Below are positions 28,152 through 36,933 of a stretch of 64,000 bases of DNA, piece by piece (the stretch's first letter is position 1; each line of letters begins with the position of its first letter). The notes beneath the pieces were generated by a model that was given only the letters and a program-made list of their open reading frames with translations, was not told the DNA's origin and made no database searches. The position numbers and the translations under genes were made by a program. Location of the stretch: the NCBI RefSeq assembly GCF_031198435.1, contig NZ_CP133548.1:1490501-1554500 (forward strand), in the 5' to 3' direction. This stretch comes from Pleionea litopenaei. Its GTDB lineage: Bacteria > Pseudomonadota > Gammaproteobacteria > Enterobacterales > Kangiellaceae.

Positions 28152-29540
28152 CTAACGCATTCCGCCGCCGAATGGAGGGAAGCCGCCGCCAGGAGGCATC
28201 ATACCTTTCATGCCACGCATCATCTTCATCATGCCGCCTTTGCCTTTCATTTTTTTCATCATCTTTTGCATCTGTTTAAACTGCTTGAGCAATCGATTGA
28301 CGTCTTGAATCTGGGTGCCTGAACCCGCGGCAATACGTCGCTTACGCGAACCTTTAATTAAGTCTGGGTGACTTCGCTCTTTCGGGGTCATGGAATTAAT
28401 AATGGCTTCCATTTGAATGGTTGATTTATCGTTCATGATTTGCGCTTTTGCCGCTTCCGGGATTTGCCCCATGCCTGGCAATTTGTCTAACAAGCCCGCC
28501 ATTCCGCCCATATTTTTCATCTGCTGCAACTGCTCGCGGAAATCTTCAAGGTCGAATCCACTGCCTTTAATAACTTTCTTCGCCAGTTTTTCAGCTTTCT
28601 TTTTGTCAACCTTACGCTCAACTTCTTCGATTAAGCTTAAAACATCCCCCATTCCAAGAATACGCGAAGCAACTCGGTCGGGATGAAACGGCTCGAGCGC
28701 ATCTAACTTTTCGCCGATACCGATAAACTTAATGGGTTTGCCCGTGATATGGCGAATTGACAGTGCCGCACCGCCACGCGCATCACCATCTGCTTTGGTC
28801 AAGATTACACCGGTCAAGGCTAACGCATCGTTAAATGCTTTAGCAGTATTGGCGGCATCTTGCCCAGTCATACTGTCGACGACAAAAAGCGTTTCAACAG
28901 GATTGATGGCCGCATGTAACGCTTTGATTTCATCCATCATCGCGTCGTCAACCGCTAGTCGACCGGCCGTATCAACGATAACGACATCAACAAAACTCTT
29001 TTTCGCGTGCTCAATTGCAGCCTCCGCGATGGCGACCGGTTGTTGCACTGACGTACTCGGGAAAAACTCAGCCCCGACTTGACCAGCCACTGTTTCCAAC
29101 TGCTTGATAGCCGCTGGACGATAAACGTCGGCACTGACCACGAGCACTGACTTTTTCTCTCGTTCTTTTAAATAACGAGCCAATTTACCGGTACTGGTTG
29201 TTTTACCAGCACCTTGCAAACCAGCCATTAATATCACGGCTGGCGGCTGCGCAGCTAAGTCGAGAGCGTCATTTGCCGCCCCCATTGCTTTGACCAATTC
29301 GTCATTCACAACTTTTATGAAAGACTGCCCAGGCGATAAACTGGTTGCAACCTCTTGACCAAGAGCACGCTCTTTCACCGCGGCAATGAAGTCTTTGACC
29401 ACAGGCAAGGCCACATCAGCCTCTAATAGAGCCATTCGGACTTCACGCAATGTCTCTTTGATATTATCTTCGGTGATGCGCCCCTTGCCGCTGATATTCT
29501 TTAACGTTCTACTGAGGCGCTCACTTAAGTTATCAAACAT
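28152..29540 (-). CDS. ffh: Signal recognition particle GTPase Ffh
   Basis: 462 residues (E. coli 453). N domain (1-85), then the SRP GTPase G domain with P-loop GLQGAGKTT at 107-115, DTAGR, and TKADGDARGG; the M domain (about 330-462) is very rich in methionine with MMKKMKGKGGMMKMMRGMKGM-type runs in short segments, and binds signal peptides and 4.5S RNA. It directs membrane proteins co-translationally to FtsY. It is divergent from ypjD, as in E. coli. A perfect TATAAT on the minus strand lies about 50 bases upstream of the start. Confidence 0.98.
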   Translation of the reverse strand: MFDNLSERLSRTLKNISGKGRITEDNIKETLREVRMALLEADVALPVVKDFIAAVKERALGQEVATSLSPGQSFIKVVNDELVKAMGAANDALDLAAQPPAVILMAGLQGAGKTTSTGKLARYLKEREKKSVLVVSADVYRPAAIKQLETVAGQVGAEFFPSTSVQQPVAIAEAAIEHAKKSFVDVVIVDTAGRLAVDDAMMDEIKALHAAINPVETLFVVDSMTGQDAANTAKAFNDALALTGVILTKADGDARGGAALSIRHITGKPIKFIGIGEKLDALEPFHPDRVASRILGMGDVLSLIEEVERKVDKKKAEKLAKKVIKGSGFDLEDFREQLQQMKNMGGMAGLLDKLPGMGQIPEAAKAQIMNDKSTIQMEAIINSMTPKERSHPDLIKGSRKRRIAAGSGTQIQDVNRLLKQFKQMQKMMKKMKGKGGMMKMMRGMKGMMPPGGGFPPFGGGMR

Positions 29541-29654
29541 TGAAAAATTCTCTTTGTTTATTGATGATTACGGATAAAGGTCGGTATTATAGACACAAAT
29601 TCATTGTACTCATACCTTTTACAAAGTCGAGTCACCAGAATCAGATAGGACTGA

Positions 29655-30461
29655 ATGGAACAGACACTTACGCCCTCGGTTATCAGTGGTATTTTTGCGA
29701 TCTGCTTGTACCTTTTTGCAGTCCTAACCTCGCTTATCAGCCTGAAGTCATCCAGTAATCGCCACCTCGGTTTGAACTTGATGACCATCGCGGCGGTGGT
29801 AACCCATGGGTTTTATCTCTATCTAACCATTGATACCCAAGAACAACAAAACTTGAATCTTTTCAATATGATGGGGTTAACGAATTGGTTAGCAATGATT
29901 ATCTTGCTGCTGAATGCTTTCAAACGAGAAGTGACTCTAATGATCGTCGTTATCGGTAGCTTTGCCGCAATGTCAGTCTTGCTCGGCTTAACCTATTCCA
30001 AAGAAAACACCATGCAACTGGGCGGTCAATGGGCCAGCCTAGTGCATATTTTTGCCGCCATCATCGCCACTGGATTTTTACTCTTGGCGGCTATTCAGGC
30101 AATTTTGGTGATTATTGCCGATCGCCAACTGCGCAGTCATCCCACGCACCTTCCGTCATTTTTCCCCCCTCTACAAAGCTTAGAAAGCTTCTTATTTCAG
30201 CTTTTAGTGATGGGATTTGCATTAATGAGCCTCGCGTTAGTGATTGCTCTATTTTATCTCGACACTGCGATTTCTCACCAACCAATCCATAAGTCTGTCT
30301 TATCCACATTGGCATGGGTTGTGTTTGCGGTTTTGCTGATTGGTCATCGCTGGCGTGGGTGGCGTGGTCGACAAGCGGCCCACTGGACACTCGGCGGATT
30401 CACTCTGCTGTGTATCGGATATTTTGGAAGTAAACTGGTGATTGAGTTGATTCTCAATTAA
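29655..30461 (+). CDS. ypjD: YpjD/CcsA-like inner-membrane protein
   Basis: 268 residues, eight predicted transmembrane helices. The region around GGQWASLVHIFAAIIATGFLLLAAIQA and the late SVLSTLAWVVFAVLLIGHRWRGWRGRQAAHWTLGGF (in segments) are the cytochrome c assembly (CcsA/CcmC-like) pattern, though the haem-handling tryptophan motif is reduced. In E. coli ypjD is also divergent from ffh and followed by yfjD; genetic work there links it to membrane transporters and envelope. A TTGATG-N18-TATTAT promoter (29561-29590) is plausible upstream. Confidence 0.9.
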   Translation: MEQTLTPSVISGIFAICLYLFAVLTSLISLKSSSNRHLGLNLMTIAAVVTHGFYLYLTIDTQEQQNLNLFNMMGLTNWLAMIILLLNAFKREVTLMIVVIGSFAAMSVLLGLTYSKENTMQLGGQWASLVHIFAAIIATGFLLLAAIQAILVIIADRQLRSHPTHLPSFFPPLQSLESFLFQLLVMGFALMSLALVIALFYLDTAISHQPIHKSVLSTLAWVVFAVLLIGHRWRGWRGRQAAHWTLGGFTLLCIGYFGSKLVIELILN

Positions 30462-30474
30462 GCTGGCTTATAAT
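30447..30474 (+). promoter_or_regulatory. Candidate sigma-70 promoter of yfjD
   Basis: TTGATT (-35, 30447-30452), 16 bases, TATAAT (-10, 30469-30474, perfect consensus). It overlaps the end of ypjD and gives a leader of about 84 bases. Confidence 0.5.
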
Positions 30475-30564
30475 GCGCGCTGTCTTGGGTGGCGCAAAAA
30501 TAGCGGCATGATGCCTGCTCTTTTTAGCTACCCAGCTTATTAAAATTGTATGAGACTCTAATCT

Positions 30565-31851
30565 TTGGACGATATTTCGACGAGTAGCTTAACAGCCATA
30601 CTGTTTGGTCTACTGTTTTTATCAGCATTTTTCTCCAGTTCTGAAACGGGCATGATGTCGATTAACCGCTATCGGTTAAAGCATCTCGTTAAGAGTAATC
30701 ACCGTGCCGCGCGTTTAGTCAGCAAGCTGTTAAAAAGACCGGATCGCCTAATCGGGGTGATTTTAATTGGCAATAATCTTGTTAATATCATGGCTACCTT
30801 GGTGGCCAATGCTATCGCACTCAGACTTTGGGGAGATTATGGCGTCGCCGTTCTCCCAATTCCATTAACGATTATGTTCTTGTTATTCGCTGAAGTAACG
30901 CCAAAAACACTGGCAGCGGTTCATCCTGAACGCATTGCTTTTCCGGCTTCATTTATTTTAACGCCGTTACTAAAACTACTCTCTCCTCTCGTGGTCATGG
31001 TGAACTTCTTATCCAACGGAATGTTACGAATGTTTGGTGTTCGTGTGGCCGATCATCAAGATGATCATTTGAGTTCTGAGGAATTGCGAACCGTGGTCAA
31101 TGAAGCTGGCGGTATGATTCCGAAACGTCACCAAAAGATGTTGCTGAGCATTCTCGATCTTGAGCACGCTACCGTTGAAGATATTATGGTCCCTAAAAAT
31201 GAAATCATCGGTGTCGATCTCGAAGAGCAACTTGACGATATATTGAATCAGTTGCGAAACACACAACATACTCGATTACCGGTCTATCAAGAAAGCATCG
31301 ATAAAGTGAAAGGTATGTTACATGCTCGACACATTGCTAACTTGATGAGTCGCGACATCGAAGACATTACCAAAGAAACCATTCGTGACTACATGACGCC
31401 AGTGTATTTCGTTCCCGAAGGAACACCATTGAACACTCAATTATTAAAGTTCCAACGAAAGAAACAACGCGTGGGTATGGTGGTCGATGAATACGGTGAC
31501 ATTCAAGGTCTAGTGACGATTGAAGACATTCTCGAAGAAATCGTTGGTGAGTTCACGACGGACTTTGCAGCGACGACATCAAAAGATATTCACCCTCAAG
31601 ACGATGGTAGCTTTTTATTGGATGGTACCGTGACCGTTAGAGATTTGAATCGTGCTTTACGAATCGATCTGCCGACCGATGGACCAAAAACCCTCAGTGG
31701 ATTAATCATCGAATACTTAGAAACCATCCCTCAACCAGGAACCGGCCTAAAACTTGATGGACATCCTATCGAAGTACTTCAAATTAAAGGCAACCTGGTC
31801 AAGAGTGTCAAAATGTGGCGCGACAGTTCACAAGCGAGTCGTACCAAGTAA
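30565..31851 (+). CDS. yfjD: CorC/HlyC-type transporter-associated protein YfjD
   Basis: 428 residues. An N-terminal DUF21/CNNM membrane domain (about 1-185, three to four helices, with FSSSETGMMSINRYRL and RPDRLIGVILIGNNLVN), a tandem CBS pair (about 200-325, DIMVPKNEIIGVD and GMVVDEYGDIQGLVTIEDILEEIVGE in segments) and a CorC_HlyC C-terminal domain (about 340-420). The family moves or controls Mg2+ and is involved in metal resistance. The start is TTG; the product MDDIST aligns with MEHIST of E. coli YfjD, and an upstream ATG is closed by a stop after three codons, so the TTG is well supported. Confidence 0.94.
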   Translation: MDDISTSSLTAILFGLLFLSAFFSSSETGMMSINRYRLKHLVKSNHRAARLVSKLLKRPDRLIGVILIGNNLVNIMATLVANAIALRLWGDYGVAVLPIPLTIMFLLFAEVTPKTLAAVHPERIAFPASFILTPLLKLLSPLVVMVNFLSNGMLRMFGVRVADHQDDHLSSEELRTVVNEAGGMIPKRHQKMLLSILDLEHATVEDIMVPKNEIIGVDLEEQLDDILNQLRNTQHTRLPVYQESIDKVKGMLHARHIANLMSRDIEDITKETIRDYMTPVYFVPEGTPLNTQLLKFQRKKQRVGMVVDEYGDIQGLVTIEDILEEIVGEFTTDFAATTSKDIHPQDDGSFLLDGTVTVRDLNRALRIDLPTDGPKTLSGLIIEYLETIPQPGTGLKLDGHPIEVLQIKGNLVKSVKMWRDSSQASRTK

Positions 31852-31859
31852 ACGCTTCA

Positions 31860-32315
31860 TCAATTCGACTGATGAAGCACTTGATGATTGTTGTCTGATA
31901 CCGACACATCGACCGGAATTCCCGCTCTCACGCTCTCGGTAACCACACAAAAGGCTTCGAACTGCTCTAAAATTCGATCGAGATGAGGGATATCAGACGC
32001 TGATTGCCCAAGTTCAATCGCAACCGCTAACTTTGCGACGCGCCAACGCCCTTCAACACGAGCTAACTCACCACTGACCTTTGCGGTGACGGCACCAGGA
32101 TCCCCTTTAAACTTTCGTATCGCAAAACAAAGACTGGCAGCTAAACAATTAGCAACCGACGTCGCTAATAAACGAGTCGGGTTAGGACCGGAACCTTCAC
32201 CAAGCGGCTCCGGCTCATCGGTTTCTATCTGCCCCATTGCTCCAAAGTCAACTTCAAAGCGATAGTTATCAATTAATTTTAACGCCACTTCAAACGTGGA
32301 ATGTTCGTTGCTCAT
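31860..32315 (-). CDS. OsmC-family peroxiredoxin-like protein
   Basis: 151 residues. The OsmC pattern is clear: GEGSGPNPTRLLATSVANCLAASL in segments with the first reactive Cys, and EAFCVVTESVRAGI with the second. OsmC/Ohr proteins reduce organic hydroperoxides through this cysteine pair. The YhfA-like and OsmC-like subgroups share this layout; I cannot tell which substrate applies. It is convergent with yfjD (8 bases apart) and divergent from phoD. Confidence 0.9.
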   Translation of the reverse strand: MSNEHSTFEVALKLIDNYRFEVDFGAMGQIETDEPEPLGEGSGPNPTRLLATSVANCLAASLCFAIRKFKGDPGAVTAKVSGELARVEGRWRVAKLAVAIELGQSASDIPHLDRILEQFEAFCVVTESVRAGIPVDVSVSDNNHQVLHQSN

Positions 32316-32490
32316 GCTTGAGTCCCTCTATTCGATAGTTACCGAAAATAATCCGCCCCTATCCGTTCAGTATAGCGCTAGCGACATTGAAGTTAGCAAG
32401 CATTTCTGTCTAAAGGTTGCCGCAGCGCAAAACAACAAGTTTTGCCACAATGAAACGAAAATGTAAATATTACCTCCGCAACCAGCGTGA

Positions 32491-32525
32491 TTGTCGTCGA
32501 TTTGTCACAATCCCCTGCGTAAACT
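32491..32525 (+). promoter_or_regulatory. Pho-box-like PhoB site and -10 element of phoD
   Basis: TTGTCGT-CGAT-TTGTCAC (32491-32508) is a 7-4-7 direct repeat matching the PhoB consensus CTGTCAT-N4-CTGTCAT at most positions. TAAACT (32520-32525) lies 11 bases downstream, the usual PhoB-activated -10 spacing. Predicted start near 32532, about 28 bases before the phoD ATG. No competing -35 is seen. Confidence 0.55.
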
Positions 32526-32559
32526 TGGCCTGATAACAAAAAATTCTAAAGGAAGCAGT

Positions 32560-34362
32560 ATGACTAAATTGACTCGGCGCGACTTTATCCGCGCAACTTC
32601 ATTGGGAATGGGCACGACGATTGTAGCGAGTGGCTTAACCGGTTGTGTGATTGATGACGATTCTGATCGACACACAGCAGTCGATTTCTTACATGGCGTT
32701 GCCAGTGGCGATCCAACCAGTGCTAGCGTCATTGTTTGGACGCGAATTACCGTAGAAGATGATTCGGAAGTCACTGTTGGATGGGAAGTCTATAACGATG
32801 AAACCGATCAATTTGTCATCAGTGGTTTCACTCAAGTTAATGCCAGTACCGATCACACATTAAAACTGGACTTAATCAGTCTCTCACCGGGTACACGTTA
32901 CCGCTACTTCTTTACATCGAATGGGAAACGTTCGCCGATTGGCTACACCAAAACATTGCCTGTCGGCCATATTGAATCCGCTAAATTTGGCGTCGTTTCT
33001 TGCTCGAATTATCCAGCGGGTTTATTTCATGTTTACGGCGAAGTTGCTAAGCGCAACGATCTTGATGCGGTACTTCATCTCGGTGATTATATTTATGAAT
33101 ACGGCGACGGTGGCTATGCAACCGAGCGAGCTAACGAAATTGGGCGAGGTTTCAATTCTGATAACAACACCGAACTGTTAGGGGTTGCTGACTATCGTAA
33201 GCGTTACGCACAATATCGAACCGATCCCAATCTTCAAAAATGTCACCGAAAGTTCCCGTTCATTGCCGTTTGGGACGATCATGAGGTGGCTAACGATGCG
33301 TATAAAGATGGCGCTGAAAATCACAACGACGGCGAAGGCGACTTTGAAACGCGCAAAGTTGAAGCTTTGATGGCCTATTTTGAATGGATGCCTGTGCGAG
33401 ACAAGTTTGCTCAAGGCGACTTAGCTATTTACCGAACATTCCGCTACGGTGACCTACTTGATCTTCACATGTTAGATACCCGTATTATCGGCCGAGACCA
33501 ACCCATCGACATTTATGACTTTGTCGATGGCTCTGGCAATATCGATGCGGTTGCCTTCGAAGCAGCCTTATCAGACACATCAAGAACTCTGTTAGGCGGC
33601 CAGCAACTCGCATGGTTGCAGTCAGCTATGGCAACCAGCACTGCCAAATGGCAAGTTCTTGGCCAACAAGTATTAATGGGCAAAATGTTTCTGCCTGCCG
33701 CCATTGCCACTCAAGCGTTATCCATTGATCAGTTTGTATTGATTGCACGAGTTGCTCAAATTGCCGCGATTTATGAACGTTATCAAGCTAATGATCCAAC
33801 GTTAACACCCGAAGAGTTGGCCATATTAACCCCAGAAAATTTAGCACTACTGCAAGCAAATCAAGCTCTATTAACACCGGAAAATATCGCCTTGATTCAA
33901 CTGCCAAGTATTCCATACAACCTCGATGCATGGGATGGGTATGCTTATGAAAGAGAAGTGGTGTTAGGCACTGCGCAAGCGTTTGATAAAAACCTCGTAG
34001 TACTTGCTGGCGACACTCATAATGCCTGGGCCAGCGACCTAAAAACCTTCACAGGCGCTCAAGTCGGCGTTGAGTTTGCCACGGCCTCTGTTAGCTCTCC
34101 AGGTCTTGAAGTTTACCTACAAATTCCGAATCGAGAGACCGCCATTGAATACGAAGCGGGAATTACTCAACTGGTTGATAACCTCGCCTTCTGTAATGTT
34201 TACGATCGTGGATTTTTAACCGTTACTTTTACGCACGATGAAGCAACCGCTGACTGGACATTTATTGATGATGTATTCAGTGAAAGCTATCAAGTGATGT
34301 CTTCTCGACAAAAAAGCATGTCGGTATTGCCCGGCGCAGGAAATCGTCAACTGATTGACTAA
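32560..34362 (+). CDS. phoD: PhoD-family alkaline phosphatase/phosphodiesterase, Tat-exported
   Basis: 600 residues. A Tat signal starts at RRDFIRATS, followed by a hydrophobic stretch and GLTGC, which might be a lipobox. An N-terminal Fn3-like PhoD_N domain (about 40-140) with FLHGVASGDPTSASVIVWTR in segments, then the metallophosphatase core: HLGDYIYEYGDG, WDDHEVANDAY, GGQQLAWLQSAM and AGDTHNAWASDL. It hydrolyses phosphate esters outside the cytoplasm with Fe/Ca metals. The ATG is chosen because AAGGAAG is 5 bases upstream and the twin-arginine motif then sits at the N-terminus. Residues about 415-450 hold three LTPEE/N-LA repeats inserted into the core. Confidence 0.94.
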   Translation: MTKLTRRDFIRATSLGMGTTIVASGLTGCVIDDDSDRHTAVDFLHGVASGDPTSASVIVWTRITVEDDSEVTVGWEVYNDETDQFVISGFTQVNASTDHTLKLDLISLSPGTRYRYFFTSNGKRSPIGYTKTLPVGHIESAKFGVVSCSNYPAGLFHVYGEVAKRNDLDAVLHLGDYIYEYGDGGYATERANEIGRGFNSDNNTELLGVADYRKRYAQYRTDPNLQKCHRKFPFIAVWDDHEVANDAYKDGAENHNDGEGDFETRKVEALMAYFEWMPVRDKFAQGDLAIYRTFRYGDLLDLHMLDTRIIGRDQPIDIYDFVDGSGNIDAVAFEAALSDTSRTLLGGQQLAWLQSAMATSTAKWQVLGQQVLMGKMFLPAAIATQALSIDQFVLIARVAQIAAIYERYQANDPTLTPEELAILTPENLALLQANQALLTPENIALIQLPSIPYNLDAWDGYAYEREVVLGTAQAFDKNLVVLAGDTHNAWASDLKTFTGAQVGVEFATASVSSPGLEVYLQIPNRETAIEYEAGITQLVDNLAFCNVYDRGFLTVTFTHDEATADWTFIDDVFSESYQVMSSRQKSMSVLPGAGNRQLID

Positions 34363-34383
34363 CGATGGTTATTGCCTAAAACT

Positions 34384-34410
34384 AAAAAAGGGACGACATG
34401 TCCCTTTTTT
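34384..34410. terminator. Bidirectional rho-independent terminator after phoD
   Basis: AAAAAAGGGAC and GTCCCTTTTTT form an 11-bp perfect stem around a 5-base loop, 21 bases after the phoD stop. Confidence 0.93.
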
Positions 34411-34422
34411 ATTGGATTGCTT

Positions 34423-34494
34423 CTCTGAGTTGAATTATTTCTATGTATTGAATTAGCTCTCTGTATTGAATTAGCTCTCTGTTTAATTGGATGA
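34423..34494 (+). repeat. 18-bp tandem repeat, four degenerate copies
   Basis: Four 18-base units of the form CTCTGTATTGAATTAGCT. The two middle copies (34441-34476) differ at one position; the first and last are more diverged. The array fills the gap between the phoD terminator and the end of the metallo-beta-lactamase-fold gene. Confidence 0.8.
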
Positions 34495-34498
34495 CTAT

Positions 34499-35527
34499 CT
34501 ATCGCGCAATTGCTCCGGGTCGAATCCCCTGCTCTAAGGTAAACAAATCACCGACCGACCCAACCACGTAATTTTGACGTGAGCCTTTCATTAGGTCTCG
34601 TAACTGAACTAACGAATTGATCCCAGTACAGTGAGCTCCATTCATTTGCTGCAACCCAAATAACTTTAGTTGGTTAGCCGTCCACTTTAGCTGTTCATCA
34701 CTCGCTCTAAGTAGGTGAAACCCTCCTATTGCGGTGGTGATCTTTTTTTCTTTGAATCGACTTTGTATCAATGCCATCGTGTTGATAATCCCCGAATGAC
34801 CACACCCCGACAATAAAACAATTCCCTTTGTGGTATTAATAAACAGAGACATATCTTCAGCAACAATATCAACAACCTCTCCTTGCTTTGTTTCCAGTTT
34901 CGAGTTTGGATTGTAATTTTTTTCGTCGTACTTTCGAGGTACGTTACCGGTTAGCCACACACCGGGGAAAATCTCCTGAACAGAGTCGTAAATTTTAAAC
35001 TCAACGCCATCTGCTTCGAGTGAATCTTTTAAAACTTGCATAGAATGAGGGCGACCGACACGTTTAGTAAAAATACCTTTACCAACATGAATACGACTGA
35101 TAGCCGTAGGATTGATCGATTTTAAATGTTCCCTAAGATAAAGTACGCCACCTGTATGATCGCCATGATTATGGCTAAGCACAACGTCTTCAACTTCCGA
35201 TAAATCGATACCTAACCGTTGGGCATTGTTTAAAACGGTCTCAGGATAACGTCCAGTATCAAAGAGTATTTTCTTTTGCCCGACTTCTACTAGCGCAGAA
35301 TATCCCCACTCACCGTGTCCACGATCTGCCAGCATTGTAGAAAGCGTTGTTATCTTAAGATCCGAAACTTGACGTTTTGGCGTCTGTTGAGCGGTTAAAT
35401 TATTGTGGAAACAAACCGCCCAAAACATCAAGACGAAATAGATCGAACAAATGCGGATCGAAATAACGCGGGTCGAGCAAATACTGCTCGAGCAAATACG
35501 GAGCTCGCAATTAAAGTCCTTTAACAT
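34499..35527 (-). CDS. Exported metallo-beta-lactamase-fold hydrolase
   Basis: 342 residues. The metal site HNHGDH is at 119-124 (H119, H121, D123, H124), with further ligands expected in SGCGHSGIIN and GGFHL. The layout (STMLADRGHGEWGYSALVEVG, DTG, LSHNHGDHTGG, SGCGHSG) matches proteins annotated as dihydropterin-6-methyl-aminobenzene-phosphate synthase-like MBL hydrolases; the true substrate is unknown. The N-terminus is an odd, cysteine-rich hydrophobic segment (about 10-45) encoded by a 15-base tandem repeat, ending in LTAQQ like a signal-cleavage region. GAGG five bases before the ATG supports the long start. Flanked by mtaB (upstream) and the phoD terminator. Confidence 0.85.
   Translation of the reverse strand: MLKDFNCELRICSSSICSTRVISIRICSIYFVLMFWAVCFHNNLTAQQTPKRQVSDLKITTLSTMLADRGHGEWGYSALVEVGQKKILFDTGRYPETVLNNAQRLGIDLSEVEDVVLSHNHGDHTGGVLYLREHLKSINPTAISRIHVGKGIFTKRVGRPHSMQVLKDSLEADGVEFKIYDSVQEIFPGVWLTGNVPRKYDEKNYNPNSKLETKQGEVVDIVAEDMSLFINTTKGIVLLSGCGHSGIINTMALIQSRFKEKKITTAIGGFHLLRASDEQLKWTANQLKLFGLQQMNGAHCTGINSLVQLRDLMKGSRQNYVVGSVGDLFTLEQGIRPGAIAR
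35442..35501 (-). repeat. 15-bp in-frame tandem repeat in the signal region of the MBL gene
   Basis: Four adjacent 15-base units on the plus strand of the type TCGAGCAAATACGGA; the last two differ at three positions and the first two are more diverged. Read on the minus strand they encode five-residue units RICSS, SICST, RVISI, RICSI within the leader. Copy-number changes would keep the reading frame. Confidence 0.85.
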
Positions 35528-35565
35528 GATATCCTCTCTTATCCATTAAGGTTCCAAGCTCTTGA

Positions 35566-36906
35566 CTATGGCTTCAACGTCACAGCAATAGGAGCACCTT
35601 TTTTATATTCTTCATTTAATGTAACTAGTCCTTGTATCGCATCGCCTTCGATCGCGACAAGCTTGGTTTCAATGATCGCATTACCAATGTCAAACTGCGG
35701 GGGAACATCGGTAAACACGCGATGATAATTTGGCGTGTGCCCAATAAACCTAACCATGCCATTTTCTAGCGCTTGTGGGTTACCCTCCCATAAAACAGGG
35801 ACAACGAGCTCTAGTTGGCGACGTTGTTCTTGTTCTTTCAGTCTTGCTGCAAGTTGATGTAATTTCTGACTGCGCAATTTCTTCGTTGCATTATCTAAAT
35901 GCCCAGGCAATCTCGCCGCTTTGGTTCCTTCTCTTGGCGAATAAGAGAAAATATGAATATGACCAAACCCAACCTTTTCAATGTAACTCAATGATGCTGC
36001 AAACTCTTCGTCTGTTTCACCTGGAAAACCAACAATAATATCCGTCGTCACATTGAATCCGGGAATGTGCTCTCGAGCTTGCGTAACTAAGCGTTCAAAC
36101 TCTTCGGTTTTGCAGCGACGAGCCATTCGCCGCAACACGCTGTCGGCTCCGCTCTGCAATGGTAAGTGCATATGCGGTAGTACTCTCGGATTCGAAAACA
36201 GGGTAAAAAATTGATCGGGTAAATCCCAAGGCTCCACCGATGCAAATCGAATGCGCGGCACAGATGTCTCGGCCAATATGCGCTCGACTAACGAAAATAA
36301 GTCGGTCTCTAGGTCACTGCCGTAGCCACCGACATGAACCCCAGCAATGACGATCTCTTGAACACCATCTTGTACATGTTGATTAATCTCTTCGATAATA
36401 GATTCCGGTGTTCGACTGCGCTCTTCACCACGAGCGACGGTAACAATACAAAAGGTACATCGATATCGACAGCCGTCTTGAACCTTAATAAACGCTCGCT
36501 CTTTATTTCGGGCAAACAAAGCGGGCGCTCCCGGTTCGGTAGCCATCGTTGGCATCGTTGGCATATCTAACACCGCTTGTGTTTTCGCCACAAGCTGATC
36601 TTTTTCTTGGTTACTTACCACCAGATCGACACCAAGAATCTCATTCGCTTGTTGCTCTTCAAGCGAAGCATAACACCCTGTAACCACCATTTTGGCACTC
36701 GGATTCTTACGATGATGTTTGCGAATTACTTGCCGCGACTTTCGAGCCGCCTCACCAGTCACGGCGCAAGTATTTACGACCATCACAGCAGCATCTTCTG
36801 GCTGTTGGGTAATCGAATAACCAATAGACTGATACTCTTGCGCCCAACGCTGTAATTCAGCTTCGTTGAGACGGCAGCCCAATGCCGTTAAAAATATTTT
36901 GCTCAT
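35566..36906 (-). CDS. mtaB: tRNA t6A37 methylthiotransferase MtaB
   Basis: 446 residues. The N-terminal UPF0004 domain has three Fe-S cysteines (LGCRLN, NTCAVT, TGCYAS); the radical-SAM core has the CxxxCxxC site in GCRYRCTFCIV; a C-terminal TRAM-like RNA-binding region follows. The lack of MiaB-specific elements and the LGCRLNEAE start favour MtaB over MiaB. It adds a methylthio group to t6A37 in tRNA-Lys. I start at MSKIF: GAGG is six bases upstream, and the four-codon longer TTG start overlaps that site. Confidence 0.93.
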   Translation of the reverse strand: MSKIFLTALGCRLNEAELQRWAQEYQSIGYSITQQPEDAAVMVVNTCAVTGEAARKSRQVIRKHHRKNPSAKMVVTGCYASLEEQQANEILGVDLVVSNQEKDQLVAKTQAVLDMPTMPTMATEPGAPALFARNKERAFIKVQDGCRYRCTFCIVTVARGEERSRTPESIIEEINQHVQDGVQEIVIAGVHVGGYGSDLETDLFSLVERILAETSVPRIRFASVEPWDLPDQFFTLFSNPRVLPHMHLPLQSGADSVLRRMARRCKTEEFERLVTQAREHIPGFNVTTDIIVGFPGETDEEFAASLSYIEKVGFGHIHIFSYSPREGTKAARLPGHLDNATKKLRSQKLHQLAARLKEQEQRRQLELVVPVLWEGNPQALENGMVRFIGHTPNYHRVFTDVPPQFDIGNAIIETKLVAIEGDAIQGLVTLNEEYKKGAPIAVTLKP

Positions 36907-36933
36907 ACTTGTCCTCAAAAATTCTTACCCATC

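Noticed and set aside
32491-32559. Longer N-terminal start of phoD (23 extra codons)
   Set aside because: It overlaps the Pho box and -10 and would bury the twin-arginine signal; AAGGAAG precedes the later ATG.
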